From positions 16,502 through 80,501 of the IMG/VR virus record IMGVR_UViG_3300015371_000013: a stretch of DNA of 64,000 bases; one strand, given 5' to 3'. Positions 7,964 through 13,839 of this stretch are shown one piece after another. The notes beneath the pieces were generated by a model. The model worked only from the letters and a program-made list of their open reading frames with translations, made no database searches and had not been told where the DNA came from. Source of the stretch: a virus. Within the stretch, counting starts at the first letter, position 1. Each line of letters opens with the position of its first letter. Position numbers and translations under genes: made by a program.

Positions 7964-8072
7964 GGATTTGTCCTTTGAAATCGAGATTCTGAGCTGCCTC
8001 CATTGCCGTGCGGGATGAGCACCATGGCAATTGGCACTCCCTGCTGTTCTTCACAGCCAGGTCGCAGATCAT
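7923..8072 (-). CDS. Possible 49-residue protein overlapping the membrane peptide
   Basis: Open frame MICDLAVKNSRECQLPWCSS with three Cys, ending inside the next gene in another frame. GGGG precedes the ATG without spacing, so initiation is doubtful. Listed because the space is otherwise empty; it may be spurious. Confidence 0.25.
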   Translation of the reverse strand: MICDLAVKNSRECQLPWCSSRTAMEAAQNLDFKGQIHALQMAWTLPGPR

Positions 8073-8120
8073 CCCCTGCCCGTGGCGCCTACGTCTGGAG
8101 GGCGTACGGGTGGAGGAATG

Positions 8121-8150
8121 ACCCCACTCAGAGTCTTTCTGAGTGGTCTT
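8121..8150. other. Perfect hairpin with T-rich flank on the plus strand
   Basis: CCACTCAGA-GTCTT-TCTGAGTGG, then TCTTTT on the plus strand. As a terminator it would act on plus-strand transcripts; on the minus strand it is a stable hairpin without U-tract, next to the large inverted repeat at 8153-8263. Confidence 0.45.
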
Positions 8151-8152
8151 TT

Positions 8153-8263
8153 CCTAGAGGATATGGGGTACAAGGACGCAACTGCTTCTATCGCTGTTGT
8201 CTTTTATAGGCTAGCACTCTATGGGCTGCCGTCCTTGCCTTGCGCTTACCCCATCTCCCTAGG
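8153..8263 (-). ncRNA. Long imperfect inverted repeat, candidate structured RNA
   Basis: Two arms of about 30 bases pair: CCTAG, a GATGGGGTA block and CAAGGACG recur in inverted form at 8153-8185 and 8228-8263, with a 9-base bulge (AGCGCAAGG) on one side. The loop is about 40 bases. There is no ORF over 30 codons here with a ribosome site. It follows the stop of the 71-residue gene by 6 bases on the minus strand. Function unknown. Confidence 0.5.
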
Positions 8264-8269
8264 AGAGCT

Positions 8270-8485
8270 TTAACCCACCACGCTGATCTGGCGGATCACG
8301 AACGCGTTCGAGGCACTTCCATGCGCGGAGAGTTCCAACCTATCTCCCCGAGGCGTGATCCTCAATCGGGCTTGTGGGTTACTTCTGCTCTCCACGAACA
8401 CTTCTCCGCTGGGATTCGTGTATACCACCACGTCCCGGCTTTCGAAGTGAATCGGAAACTGCTCGGTTCCGATGTGAGAGGCCAT
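8270..8485 (-). CDS. 71-residue small soluble protein
   Basis: MASHIGTEQFPIHFESRDVV, with alternating hydrophobic and charged residues suggesting a small beta fold. AGGAGG sits 5 bases before the ATG, the strongest ribosome site nearby. No family recognised. No consensus promoter immediately upstream. Confidence 0.65.
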   Translation of the reverse strand: MASHIGTEQFPIHFESRDVVVYTNPSGEVFVESRSNPQARLRITPRGDRLELSAHGSASNAFVIRQISVVG

Positions 8486-8824
8486 GCATCCTCCTACTGT
8501 GGTTTAAGCCACCACATGGGCTTGACTACCTTTTGAAGCCATAGTTTTAAATATGCAAGCCACGGGTCCGAACTATCCTACCCTGCCTGCTCTCTACCGG
8601 CGCCTGACTATTGAACGAACGAAGCCAAGAATTCAATAGTCGGTATTTTGTAGAGCGTCTTACCTCTAGTTTGGGTTTTGGTTATGCGTCAAATATGACC
8701 GTGAGACCGTATAGTTTGCTGGCTCCCGGTGTTCGACGACGAATATGAGGTCAATCAAATCCGGTTACTTAGCCTATTATTTGGTCGTTGCACGGACCCC
8801 TTAACAGGTACCAGCTTTAAAGAT
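8486..8824 (-). other. 339-base gene-free stretch with one structured element
   Basis: No ORF with a ribosome site beyond a 12-codon frame at about 8540. It holds the hairpin element at 8590-8657 and, at about 8673-8710, a CATAAC box followed by a leader very like those after the TTCGCG promoters (AACC..AACCCAAACTAG), which looks like a decayed promoter and leader. Confidence 0.4.
8590..8657 (-). ncRNA. Structured RNA element, copy 2 of the CTCTAC/GTAGAG family
   Basis: Minus strand CTCTAC-AAAAT-ACC, an inner GACTATTGAA / TTCAATAGTC perfect 10-base stem, GGCGCCG, GTAGAG. Outer stem and internal-loop bases match the element at 7574-7618 while the inner hairpin differs, which argues for a conserved RNA fold. 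Confidence 0.5.
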
Positions 8825-9460
8825 TTAGGCCAGCTTGAAACGACCGGCAGCTAGACCGGTCTGAAGATCGGATGAATCCATCTCTACGACTTCGGCCTGG
8901 GTGAGAGTGACCGGATTATTAGAAGTGGCTGAGGCAATCTTTTTATCTCGATCAGCCTTCGTCTCGGCTATAGATCTCTGAGCAACCGCCGGTCGGGGAC
9001 CCATAGGTGTCTGAGCTCCATCAGCTTGAGCCTTCTCTGCCTGGGCTCGAATATCACCGGCAATCTTCTCAAGGTTGCTGGGAACCACACCGTTCATGAA
9101 TTCGGCGGCAGCTCCGGCGTCCGTACACAGCTCGAAGAGCAGCTGGGAAAAGGCTTCGGTAGAGGCAAATTCTTCCCAGATGACCGATGACTTGCGGAAG
9201 CTGTCTCCGTCTTTTCTGCCATAGGCTCGACGAATAATATCCTTGATCTCGGTCATGATGGCTTTGCCATCTTCAGAATCGACGATACGCTGAAGCTTGG
9301 CCTGCATACCCGTAAGCGTCTCGCCATCTTTGACGTATTTCACGCCGTGTTCTTCCATCTCCATCTCGACCAGATCAGCCTTGGAAATATGAAAGTAGTG
9401 TTCCTCCGTCACCTCCTCTTCGGTGAACGGGTTCTCGTAGGTGATGGTCTTCTTGAGCAA
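8825..9460 (-). CDS. Tail-assembly-chaperone-like protein outside the tail operon
   Basis: 211 residues, TTG start with AAAGGAGCGCG in front. The first ~130 residues follow the pattern of a phage tail chaperone family: LKKTITYENPF.EEEVTEEHYFHISKADL.EME, a segment ending DGKAIM.EI.DII..AYG, and TEAFSQLLFELCTDAGAAAEFMNGV. The tail part (about 140-211) is Ala/Gln/Thr-rich and looks disordered. The dedicated chaperone of the tail operon is at 33201-33743, so this is either a second chaperone or a protein using the same fold for another job. Confidence 0.6.
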   Translation of the reverse strand: MLKKTITYENPFTEEEVTEEHYFHISKADLVEMEMEEHGVKYVKDGETLTGMQAKLQRIVDSEDGKAIMTEIKDIIRRAYGRKDGDSFRKSSVIWEEFASTEAFSQLLFELCTDAGAAAEFMNGVVPSNLEKIAGDIRAQAEKAQADGAQTPMGPRPAVAQRSIAETKADRDKKIASATSNNPVTLTQAEVVEMDSSDLQTGLAAGRFKLA

Positions 9461-9521
9461 CGCGCTCCTTTCAACAAGGGAGCCTCCGTGCTCTGGATAA
9501 TTGCGTCCTTTCGAAATATAA

Positions 9522-9592
9522 GGCCATAGCCGGTCGCTGGGATTGCGCCAACTTGTTACATAGCGGTAGCGAACCGTACCGGCATTATGGCC
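9522..9592 (-). ncRNA. Structured RNA upstream of the chaperone-like gene
   Basis: GGCCATA(AT)GCCGGT pairs with ACCGGCTATGGCC, 13 bases with a 2-base bulge, enclosing a small CGGT/ACCG hairpin and about 30 further bases. It ends some 60 bases before the TTG start, so it could be a leader. No T-tract. Confidence 0.45.
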
Positions 9593-9598
9593 CAGGGG

Positions 9599-9691
9599 TT
9601 ACTTGTTCAGCAGCTTCGGCTTGCGCTCAAACCACCATGCGAGTCCGAAGGCACCGAGGGTGGTAGCGAGGATGATGAAAAACGGCTTCAT
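9599..9691 (-). CDS. 30-residue membrane peptide
   Basis: MKPFFIILATTLGAFGLAWW then a basic tail (FERKPKLLNK). One membrane span. The ATG overlaps the TGA of the 47-residue gene, so it is translationally coupled as the third gene of a mini-operon. Confidence 0.6.
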   Translation of the reverse strand: MKPFFIILATTLGAFGLAWWFERKPKLLNK

Positions 9692-9831
9692 GGCATCGAC
9701 GGGGACGGCTCAGGGGTTGATGGCGATGACGAAGGCGGTGACGGCTTCTCAGGCGCGCTCTTGCCCAGAAAATCGTCGATGATGTCACTGAGCATGTAGC
9801 CAACGGCTACTCCGAGCAGGAACTTGGTCAT
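9688..9831 (-). CDS. 47-residue peptide with Pro/Ser-rich tail
   Basis: MTKFLLGVAVGYMLSDIIDD gives a short hydrophobic start; the rest is Pro/Ser (PSPPSSSPSTPEPSPSMP), probably disordered and possibly outside the membrane. GGGGGAAATCG before the ATG; ATGA overlap with the upstream stop. Confidence 0.6.
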   Translation of the reverse strand: MTKFLLGVAVGYMLSDIIDDFLGKSAPEKPSPPSSSPSTPEPSPSMP

Positions 9832-10079
9832 CGATTTCCCCCATTGGGATCGACCGTTTGGGCGGCCTTGGCCGCTGCCGTCGCTGCCTCGGCCCGCAGG
9901 GTCTTGCTGCCAAAGCGGTTGAGCGTGAACAGGAGGCCTACTCCGACCACCAAGCCTCCCAGCGCGCTCTGCTTGAAGACCTTCTTGCCGTGCTCGGTGA
10001 TGATGAGACGCGCGATCTCGTCCTCTCCCAGCGGTGTGGTGAAACCCTCACCAGTCTTAAGGGTCTTGAAACCCAACAA
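9828..10079 (-). CDS. 83-residue membrane protein, TTG start
   Basis: TTG at 10079 with GGAGAGTACA in front. A soluble first half (residues 1-35), a hydrophobic segment SALGGLVVGVGLLFTLNRFG (about 38-57) and an Ala-rich tail. First gene of a three-gene coupled set of small membrane peptides. Function unknown. Confidence 0.65.
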   Translation of the reverse strand: MLGFKTLKTGEGFTTPLGEDEIARLIITEHGKKVFKQSALGGLVVGVGLLFTLNRFGSKTLRAEAATAAAKAAQTVDPNGGNR

Positions 10080-10117
10080 TGTACTCTCCTTTGTTTTATA
10101 TGACGATGTTCAGACGG

Positions 10118-10375
10118 TCAGGACTTGACGCAACCGGCTCTGAAACGGAGCACGCCGACGACGAACATGCTCGCGCCCAGCCCCATGAAGGTGGTCCCCC
10201 ACGCCAGGTTTTCTTTGGCGAGCATCTCGGGCGTCTTGTTGATGGTGGTTCGGTTGATCACCGGGGGCTTGACGGCCGCCTTCTCGAGCAGCTCGTTGTA
10301 CCTCTCGACTGCGATCTTGACGGTACCGTCGCTTGCCGTCTTGATGGTCTGGACGTTCTCACTGGATTCGGCCAT
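10118..10375 (-). CDS. 85-residue tail-anchored-like membrane protein
   Basis: Start MAESSENVQTIKTASDG at 10375 (AAGGAGAGTACA before ATG). A soluble N-terminal part with VERYNELLEKAA, then one span near the C-terminus (WGTTFMGLGASMFVVGVL) and FRAGCVKS at the end. The in-frame upstream ATG lacks a ribosome site. Function unknown. Confidence 0.65.
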   Translation of the reverse strand: MAESSENVQTIKTASDGTVKIAVERYNELLEKAAVKPPVINRTTINKTPEMLAKENLAWGTTFMGLGASMFVVGVLRFRAGCVKS

Positions 10376-10396
10376 TGTACTCTCCTTGTTGTTATG

Positions 10397-10560
10397 AATA
10401 TAAATCAACGGAGCCCCCGATCCAGTACCGGGCCCTTAGGCAGACCGGCTACTGAACCGAGGGCTGTGATCCGTCGAGGCCGGTTCCCATCCGACCATCC
10501 CTCCTGAGGGATACTTGAAATATGTGGTCCGCGCTGAGGGAGAGGCATCAAAGTCCTTAT
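10397..10560 (-). ncRNA. Multi-hairpin noncoding stretch
   Basis: Three local structures on the minus strand: GTGGTC/GACCAC enclosing GGCAT/ATGCC (about 10515-10560), the perfect ATCCCTC-AG-GAGGGAT (about 10495-10510), and ACCGGC/GCCGGT enclosing about 30 bases, then CCCG/CGGG. No ORF. It forms a long leader before the 85-residue gene. Confidence 0.4.
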
Positions 10561-10570
10561 GCCGACCACT

Positions 10571-10620
10571 CTCGATAGCCTCTTGCCTATTACCGTTGAT
10601 TAGATAATAGGTCTATCGAG
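10571..10620 (-). ncRNA. Two-part hairpin element
   Basis: CTCGATAG / CTATCGAG outer 8-base perfect stem and CCTATTA / TAATAGG inner 7-base stem, with an asymmetric internal loop (CAAGAGG opposite a single A). The architecture resembles the elements at 7574 and 8590, but the sequence is different. Confidence 0.45.
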
Positions 10621-10633
10621 TACTACTTCAGAA

Positions 10634-10729
10634 CTACTTCTGCTTGGCCCACTTCTCCATCATCTGGAGCAAGGCGTCGGCCAGACGTTGCTTTCGATTC
10701 CTCTTACGACGAAGAAATGGGATGCGCAT
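10634..10729 (-). CDS. 31-residue basic peptide
   Basis: MRIPFLRRKRNRKQRLADAL then QMMEKWAKQK: 13 Lys/Arg in 31 residues, probably one helix that binds nucleic acid or membrane. GGAG lies 8 bases before the ATG. Stop lies 13 bases before the hairpin at 10571-10620. Confidence 0.5.
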   Translation of the reverse strand: MRIPFLRRKRNRKQRLADALLQMMEKWAKQK

Positions 10730-10741
10730 CTTGGGGTCTCC

Positions 10742-10936
10742 TTATTCTGGATCAAGAAAATATGACTGACTTAACGAGAGGGATGGATCGCCGTATTCAT
10801 TAGTGATCACAAACTGCGCTTCGTCGAATTTCTTTAAGATCCGATTTCGTTTCTGACTATTCCGCATTCGACGTCTATACAACGACGATCGTTTAGGATA
10901 GTCCTGTGTTACTTGATGATTCTCTGCTATTTCCAT
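10742..10936 (-). CDS. 64-residue basic small protein
   Basis: I start it at MEIAENHQVTQDYPKR (10936), where the ATG overlaps the stop of the small hydrophobic ORF; the open frame continues up to 11101 through the end of the DUF6353 gene. Middle part is Arg/Lys-rich (YRRRMRNSQKRNRILKK). The ribosome site is weak, so the start is uncertain. No family recognised. Confidence 0.45.
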   Translation of the reverse strand: MEIAENHQVTQDYPKRSSLYRRRMRNSQKRNRILKKFDEAQFVITNEYGDPSLSLSQSYFLDPE

Positions 10937-10989
10937 CGGCCGAGAAACTTCAGACCGACCCCTCCGATGATGCCACTGGCGATGAGCAT
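10927..10989 (-). CDS. Possible 20-residue membrane peptide (perhaps frameshifted)
   Basis: MLIASGIIGGVGLKFLGRWK is strongly hydrophobic and its TAG overlaps the next ATG, as coupled genes do here. There is no ribosome site before this ATG. Upstream, the same frame reads PGISIF and an ATGCCC start lies one base out of phase, so a one-base change would give a 28-residue peptide. Real peptide, decayed gene or chance cannot be told apart. Confidence 0.3.
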   Translation of the reverse strand: MLIASGIIGGVGLKFLGRWK

Positions 10990-11040
10990 AAATATGCTGA
11001 TACCAGGGCATCAACCGGAGCTCGGGTGCTTCAAGTCGAT

Positions 11041-11850
11041 CTAGTAGTGCTTTGGGATGTAGTCCGGCTTGGGGAGTACCTGGAAGTCGATTGACAGACA
11101 AGGTCTTCCGTCTGGAGATGTAACCGTATCGTACTTGAGCTCCAGAAGCTCATCGGTGTTCCACCCCATATCGTCGGTCCATGAGGTGGCGGGCATTCCG
11201 AGACGCTCGTAGAAGGCGGTAGCATTGACCCAACCTCGATCGTTGAGGATCTCGGCGTTGGTGTCGTTGACTGCCTTCTTGATCTTCTCCATGGTGCTAT
11301 GGAAATATCGTCCGGTCGGCTCATCAAAACAGAGAACCTCTCCCTCGACCACGACGATTTTCTGATAGCCGTCGGTTCGATTCACCCGATCCTGAGAAAT
11401 CTCCGCCTCGATGGATTGCTTCTTCGGACCGGTGAGCTTCTCGGAGACCTTCTCCTTGTACTCCGAGAGATTGCGTTCAGCCAGACCATAGGCCGCCGCC
11501 AAAGCTGCCGCTTTCTGAGCCGACATGCGATGGGAGAATATGATGGCACTGATCGTGAGACCTCCGGTGACGACAGGAGGCACGAACTGCGGCCAGACCA
11601 GCTTGATCTTCTGAGACGGGCTGAGTCCCATGGTGGCATTGCTTTCACCATCGATGACGTCGGTCACGCCTTCGGGATGAATATGCTCGAGCTCCTTCTC
11701 GCGGATGATCTCCGCGGCTTTAAAGCCAGCTCGGCCGGTGAGGACTGCGGTGGCAACTGTGCCAACAACACCTCCCGCGGTGAGCAGAACGGTCGCGTTC
11801 TCAGAAACGAACTGGGCGCCCTTCTGCTTTACTGCATCAAGAAACTGCAC
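11041..11850 (-). CDS. DUF6353 family phage membrane protein (copy 2)
   Basis: About 269 residues from the GTG at 11850 (AAAGG 9 bases upstream); the longer ATG at 11922 lies inside the promoter -10 box and cannot be used. Two hydrophobic segments (TVLLTAGGVVGTVATAVLTG and PQFVPPVVTGGLTISAII), an AAALAAAYGLAERNL helix, and a C-terminal domain with ATAFYERLGMPATSW..DMGW. It matches the layout of the protein at 4778-5740 but is shorter in the linker. A terminator-like hairpin separates it from its promoter. Confidence 0.7.
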   Translation of the reverse strand: MQFLDAVKQKGAQFVSENATVLLTAGGVVGTVATAVLTGRAGFKAAEIIREKELEHIHPEGVTDVIDGESNATMGLSPSQKIKLVWPQFVPPVVTGGLTISAIIFSHRMSAQKAAALAAAYGLAERNLSEYKEKVSEKLTGPKKQSIEAEISQDRVNRTDGYQKIVVVEGEVLCFDEPTGRYFHSTMEKIKKAVNDTNAEILNDRGWVNATAFYERLGMPATSWTDDMGWNTDELLELKYDTVTSPDGRPCLSIDFQVLPKPDYIPKHY

Positions 11851-11887
11851 TCTCCTAGGCCTTTCTCGAACTTGGGTGGACGAAAAG

Positions 11888-11919
11888 AAAAAGAGATTCC
11901 GAATCAACGGATCTCTCTT
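11888..11919 (-). terminator. Terminator-like hairpin between promoter and the DUF6353 gene
   Basis: AGAGATCCG-TTGATT-CGG-A-ATCTCT then TTTTTC, beginning right after the -10 box of the promoter at 11921. It may attenuate the DUF6353 gene, or end transcripts coming from 12-15 kb. Confidence 0.65.
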
Positions 11920-11920
11920 C

Positions 11921-11946
11921 ATTATAGGGGATGTTTTTCCCGCGAA
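11921..11946 (-). promoter_or_regulatory. Phage promoter, TTCGCG-type, before the DUF6353 copy 2
   Basis: TATAAT at 11921-11926 and TTCGCG at 11941-11946, 14 bases apart. Confidence 0.8.
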
Positions 11947-11949
11947 TTT

Positions 11950-12135
11950 TCAGCGGTCGTTCTTCCGATGGATTTCGAGCCTCTCGCCAGGCTTGAATCG
12001 GCATCGCCCTAATTTTCCCTCCAAGGTGGTAAGGCCTATCTCACTGGGGGTAACCCATCTCACAGACACCACGTCGGTGACTGCGAAAACGACCTCCTCG
12101 GTTTCCTCATCGACAAATATGAGTTCGAAGGTCAT
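11950..12135 (-). CDS. 61-residue small beta protein
   Basis: Start MTFELIFVDEETEEVV at 12135, GGAAAG in front, ATGA overlap with the 29-residue gene. Alternating pattern (VSVRWVTPSEIG, KLGRCRFKPGERLEI) suggests an SH3-like or other small beta fold. Last gene of a five-gene coupled run. Function unknown. Confidence 0.6.
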   Translation of the reverse strand: MTFELIFVDEETEEVVFAVTDVVSVRWVTPSEIGLTTLEGKLGRCRFKPGERLEIHRKNDR

Positions 12136-12221
12136 CGAGACTTTCCGCGAAGAATGGCGGCGAGAGCCAGTAGTTTCTGAGCTTGGTCCTCGCATGACTG
12201 AGCAATCTGATCAGCGGTCAT
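12132..12221 (-). CDS. 29-residue peptide
   Basis: MTADQIAQSCEDQAQKLLAL then AAILRGKSR: one amphipathic helix. GGGAG lies 8 bases before the ATG; both ends overlap neighbours by 4 bases (ATGA), which supports translation despite its length. Confidence 0.5.
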   Translation of the reverse strand: MTADQIAQSCEDQAQKLLALAAILRGKSR

Positions 12222-12382
12222 CGTCGCATCTCCCGGCAGAATATCCAGATGAGCCAGAGCCCCCCTGTGACAACTGTCAACATGACGTCGAACACAAAGG
12301 AAAAGAAGCCATAGCGCTTTCGCGGCTCTCCGAAGTAGACATGGCGAGAATATGTCTGATTGTCACGAAAGAACTCACGCAT
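12218..12382 (-). CDS. 54-residue membrane peptide
   Basis: Start MREFFRDNQTYSRH (12382) overlapping the end of the gene upstream; an in-frame ATG at 12397 is possible. One strong span, FDVMLTVVTGGLWLIWIF (about 32-49). Coupled with the genes on both sides. Confidence 0.6.
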   Translation of the reverse strand: MREFFRDNQTYSRHVYFGEPRKRYGFFSFVFDVMLTVVTGGLWLIWIFCREMRR

Positions 12383-12677
12383 TGTCGTCACGCTCATTGT
12401 ACTTGTTCTGGATCTCAATCAGCTTGGCCGACATGCTGTCGAGAATAACTTGATCGAACTCGCTGAGCTCGATACGATTATCATCCACGATTTGCAAAAG
12501 CCGATTGCGCTGTCTGATCGTCTCTTCGAGAGCGGTAGCCAGATCCTCTCGATGTTCAATTACGATATCAATGCTTTTGAGCAGTCGCTTGACCTGAACT
12601 ATCGATACAATGTTGGTGGCGAAGAGACCAGCAATGATGGCGTAAAAGTAAATATCACTATTGAGAAATTTACGCAT
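12375..12677 (-). CDS. 100-residue membrane-anchored coiled-coil protein
   Basis: MRKFLNSDIYFYAIIAGLFA and onward gives an N-terminal span (about 8-30), followed by a heptad-like charged helix to the end (LLKSIDIVIEH..DLATALEETIRQRNRLL). Overlaps the 52-residue gene upstream by 8 bases. A spanin-like or scaffold-like build, but no family recognised. Confidence 0.65.
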   Translation of the reverse strand: MRKFLNSDIYFYAIIAGLFATNIVSIVQVKRLLKSIDIVIEHREDLATALEETIRQRNRLLQIVDDNRIELSEFDQVILDSMSAKLIEIQNKYNERDDNA

Positions 12678-12828
12678 CCCGCTTTATCCCCTTGGCTGTG
12701 GGGTGAAACTTTAAAGCGCGCCTCTCGGCGAGTTCTCGGGTGACGGCCCGGACTTTGACGGTTCGAGTCATCCCGTTCTCATACTCCACGGTGACGTGAT
12801 ACAAGCGCTTCGACTTCTTGGTCTGCAC
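12670..12828 (-). CDS. 52-residue basic protein, GTG start
   Basis: VQTKKSKRLYHVTVEYENGM then TRTVKVRAVTRELAERRALK: a beta hairpin plus helix pattern common in tiny actinophage proteins. The ribosome site is weak (AGAAAGAG). Stop overlaps the next ATG (ATGCGTAA). Function unknown. Confidence 0.5.
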   Translation of the reverse strand: MQTKKSKRLYHVTVEYENGMTRTVKVRAVTRELAERRALKFHPTAKGIKRDA

Positions 12829-12860
12829 GGCAGGCTCTTTCTGTTGAGGGTAAATATGAC

Positions 12861-13067
12861 TTACGGAAGAAGATCTCTCAGAGCAGCGTAAGCTTCTCGT
12901 TGATTTGGAGTGAGCGAGAACTCAGCATACTCATTTGCGAGTTCTTTGATTTCCTGACGTTCTTCGGGGGTGAACTGTTCACGCAAAGTGCTCGCCATGC
13001 GACGAGCATCGTTGTGAATCGTCATGATCACTGTGTAATGGATGAGAGCTTTGTCTCGTGACTTCAT
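12861..13067 (-). CDS. 68-residue helical protein
   Basis: Start MKSRDKALIHYTVIMTIHND at 13067, AGAAAGGAATCTG before the ATG. Charged and helical (TPEERQEIKELANEYAEF). Its only visible promoter is at 13164-13189, with the hairpin-terminator RNA between, so expression should need read-through. No family recognised. Confidence 0.6.
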   Translation of the reverse strand: MKSRDKALIHYTVIMTIHNDARRMASTLREQFTPEERQEIKELANEYAEFSLTPNQREAYAALRDLLP

Positions 13068-13083
13068 CAGATTCCTTTCTGAG

Positions 13084-13163
13084 AAAAAAGAGAGAGAAGG
13101 GAATCTATCCAATTCAATGGCGTATTCCTTTGCAAGCCAACAGTCAGTTGGCTCTTCTCTCTC
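13084..13163 (-). ncRNA. Closed-stem leader RNA ending in a terminator
   Basis: Directly after the -10 box the minus strand reads GAGAGAGAAG, then two inner hairpins (GCCAAC/GTTGGC and GGAAT/ATTCC), then CTTCTCTCTC and six T. The two ends pair perfectly over 10 bases. If transcription starts 6-7 bases past the -10 box, only the inner half of the 5' arm is in the RNA. It lies between the promoter and the 68-residue gene. Confidence 0.6.
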
Positions 13164-13189
13164 ACTATACGGCGTGTTTTCCCCGCGTG
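13164..13189 (-). promoter_or_regulatory. Phage promoter, TTCGCG-type, for the leader RNA and 68-residue gene
   Basis: TATAGT at 13164-13169; CACGCG at 13184-13189, 14 bases apart, a weaker match. Confidence 0.7.
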
Positions 13190-13190
13190 A

Positions 13191-13571
13191 CTATGCGGTC
13201 ACTACATCCGGCTTCCTGGCCACCCAGGTCGAGCTGATGAGATAGAGCCCAGCCAGGGTCGACAAGAACAGACCCCAACCCGGCTGAACCAGATCGTTGA
13301 CTCCCGCCTCACTGAGATGGAACCAGACATAGGCCACTTGAGACAGGACTACGAGACCGACGAAGATCGAGACGATCCTCATGTAGAGACCGGAGACGGC
13401 GGACGCGATGACGAGTCCGATGCCTGTGAATATGGCGACCGCCACCTCGGTGAAGTTCATCGGCCCGGCGCTGATGACTCCGAGAAAGCTGATCCAGGGG
13501 CCAAGGGCACCAAAGATAAGCGCGATAGCGCCAATGGTGAGCGCGGTGGGACGGTTGAGCTTGGTAGTCAT
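13191..13571 (-). CDS. 126-residue four-span membrane protein
   Basis: Start MTTKLNRPTALTIGAIALIF at 13571 with AAGGAG in front. Four hydrophobic segments (about 10-30, 42-62, 66-86, 98-117) with short loops and no catalytic residues. It is the only clearly polytopic small protein in this region. Preceded by two structured RNAs (13597-13684, 13696-13812). It could be an exclusion or ion-leak protein, but no family was recognised. Confidence 0.7.
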   Translation of the reverse strand: MTTKLNRPTALTIGAIALIFGALGPWISFLGVISAGPMNFTEVAVAIFTGIGLVIASAVSGLYMRIVSIFVGLVVLSQVAYVWFHLSEAGVNDLVQPGWGLFLSTLAGLYLISSTWVARKPDVVTA

Positions 13572-13596
13572 GATGACTCCTTTATGGATTGTGGAT

Positions 13597-13684
13597 AAAA
13601 AAGAGAGACCCATCTCCTCCTGCTGTCGTAGCATGGCTTCGTTGGCAGGTCGCGTAGCATAGCTTCGCTGTGGAGATAGGTCTC
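13597..13684 (-). ncRNA. Closed-stem RNA with duplicated 15-base motif and terminator
   Basis: Ends GAGACC-TATCTCC and GGAGAT-GGGTCTC pair, followed by six T. Between them CGAAGCYATGCTACG occurs twice (13653-13667 and 13627-13641, one mismatch). It ends just before the gene at 13571, so it may be both an RNA and an attenuator. No ORF. Confidence 0.6.
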
Positions 13685-13695
13685 AAAATATAAAG

Positions 13696-13812
13696 AAACC
13701 CCAGCACATTGCTCTACCTGGGCGCAATGCACTAGATAGAGTTAGGTGGGCACTCGAGGTACTTTTTACACCGTAGCCTGAGCGCAATGCATCAGACTAA
13801 CTGCTGGGGTTT
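13696..13812 (-). ncRNA. Promoter-driven closed-stem RNA with duplicated 17-base motif
   Basis: Starts right after a TATAAT promoter; AAACCCCAGCA at the 5' side pairs with TGCTGGGGTTT at the 3' side. Inside, TGCATTGCGCYCAGG recurs twice (13774-13791 and 13715-13731). No ORF with a ribosome site. A T-rich stretch (TTTCTTTATATTTT) follows, then the second closed-stem RNA. Confidence 0.65.
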
Positions 13813-13813
13813 C

Positions 13814-13839
13814 ATTATACCACGGGTTTTCTACGCGAA
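13814..13839 (-). promoter_or_regulatory. Phage promoter, TTCGCG-type, for the paired closed-stem RNAs
   Basis: TATAAT at 13814-13819, TTCGCG at 13834-13839. It overlaps the end of the 135-residue gene. Confidence 0.8.

Noticed and set aside
7849-8037. 62-codon minus-strand ORF overlapping the 35-residue membrane peptide
   Set aside because: No ribosome site, Pro/Trp/Cys-rich composition unlike a real protein, and it overlaps a better candidate.
7500-10700. tRNA genes in the structured tract
   Set aside because: None of the folded spacers shows an acceptor stem with TTC loop and CCA-type end or a seven-base anticodon loop in place.
13597-13812. CRISPR-like array
   Set aside because: The repeated motifs occur only twice in each RNA, differ between RNAs and lie within closed stems; no cas genes.
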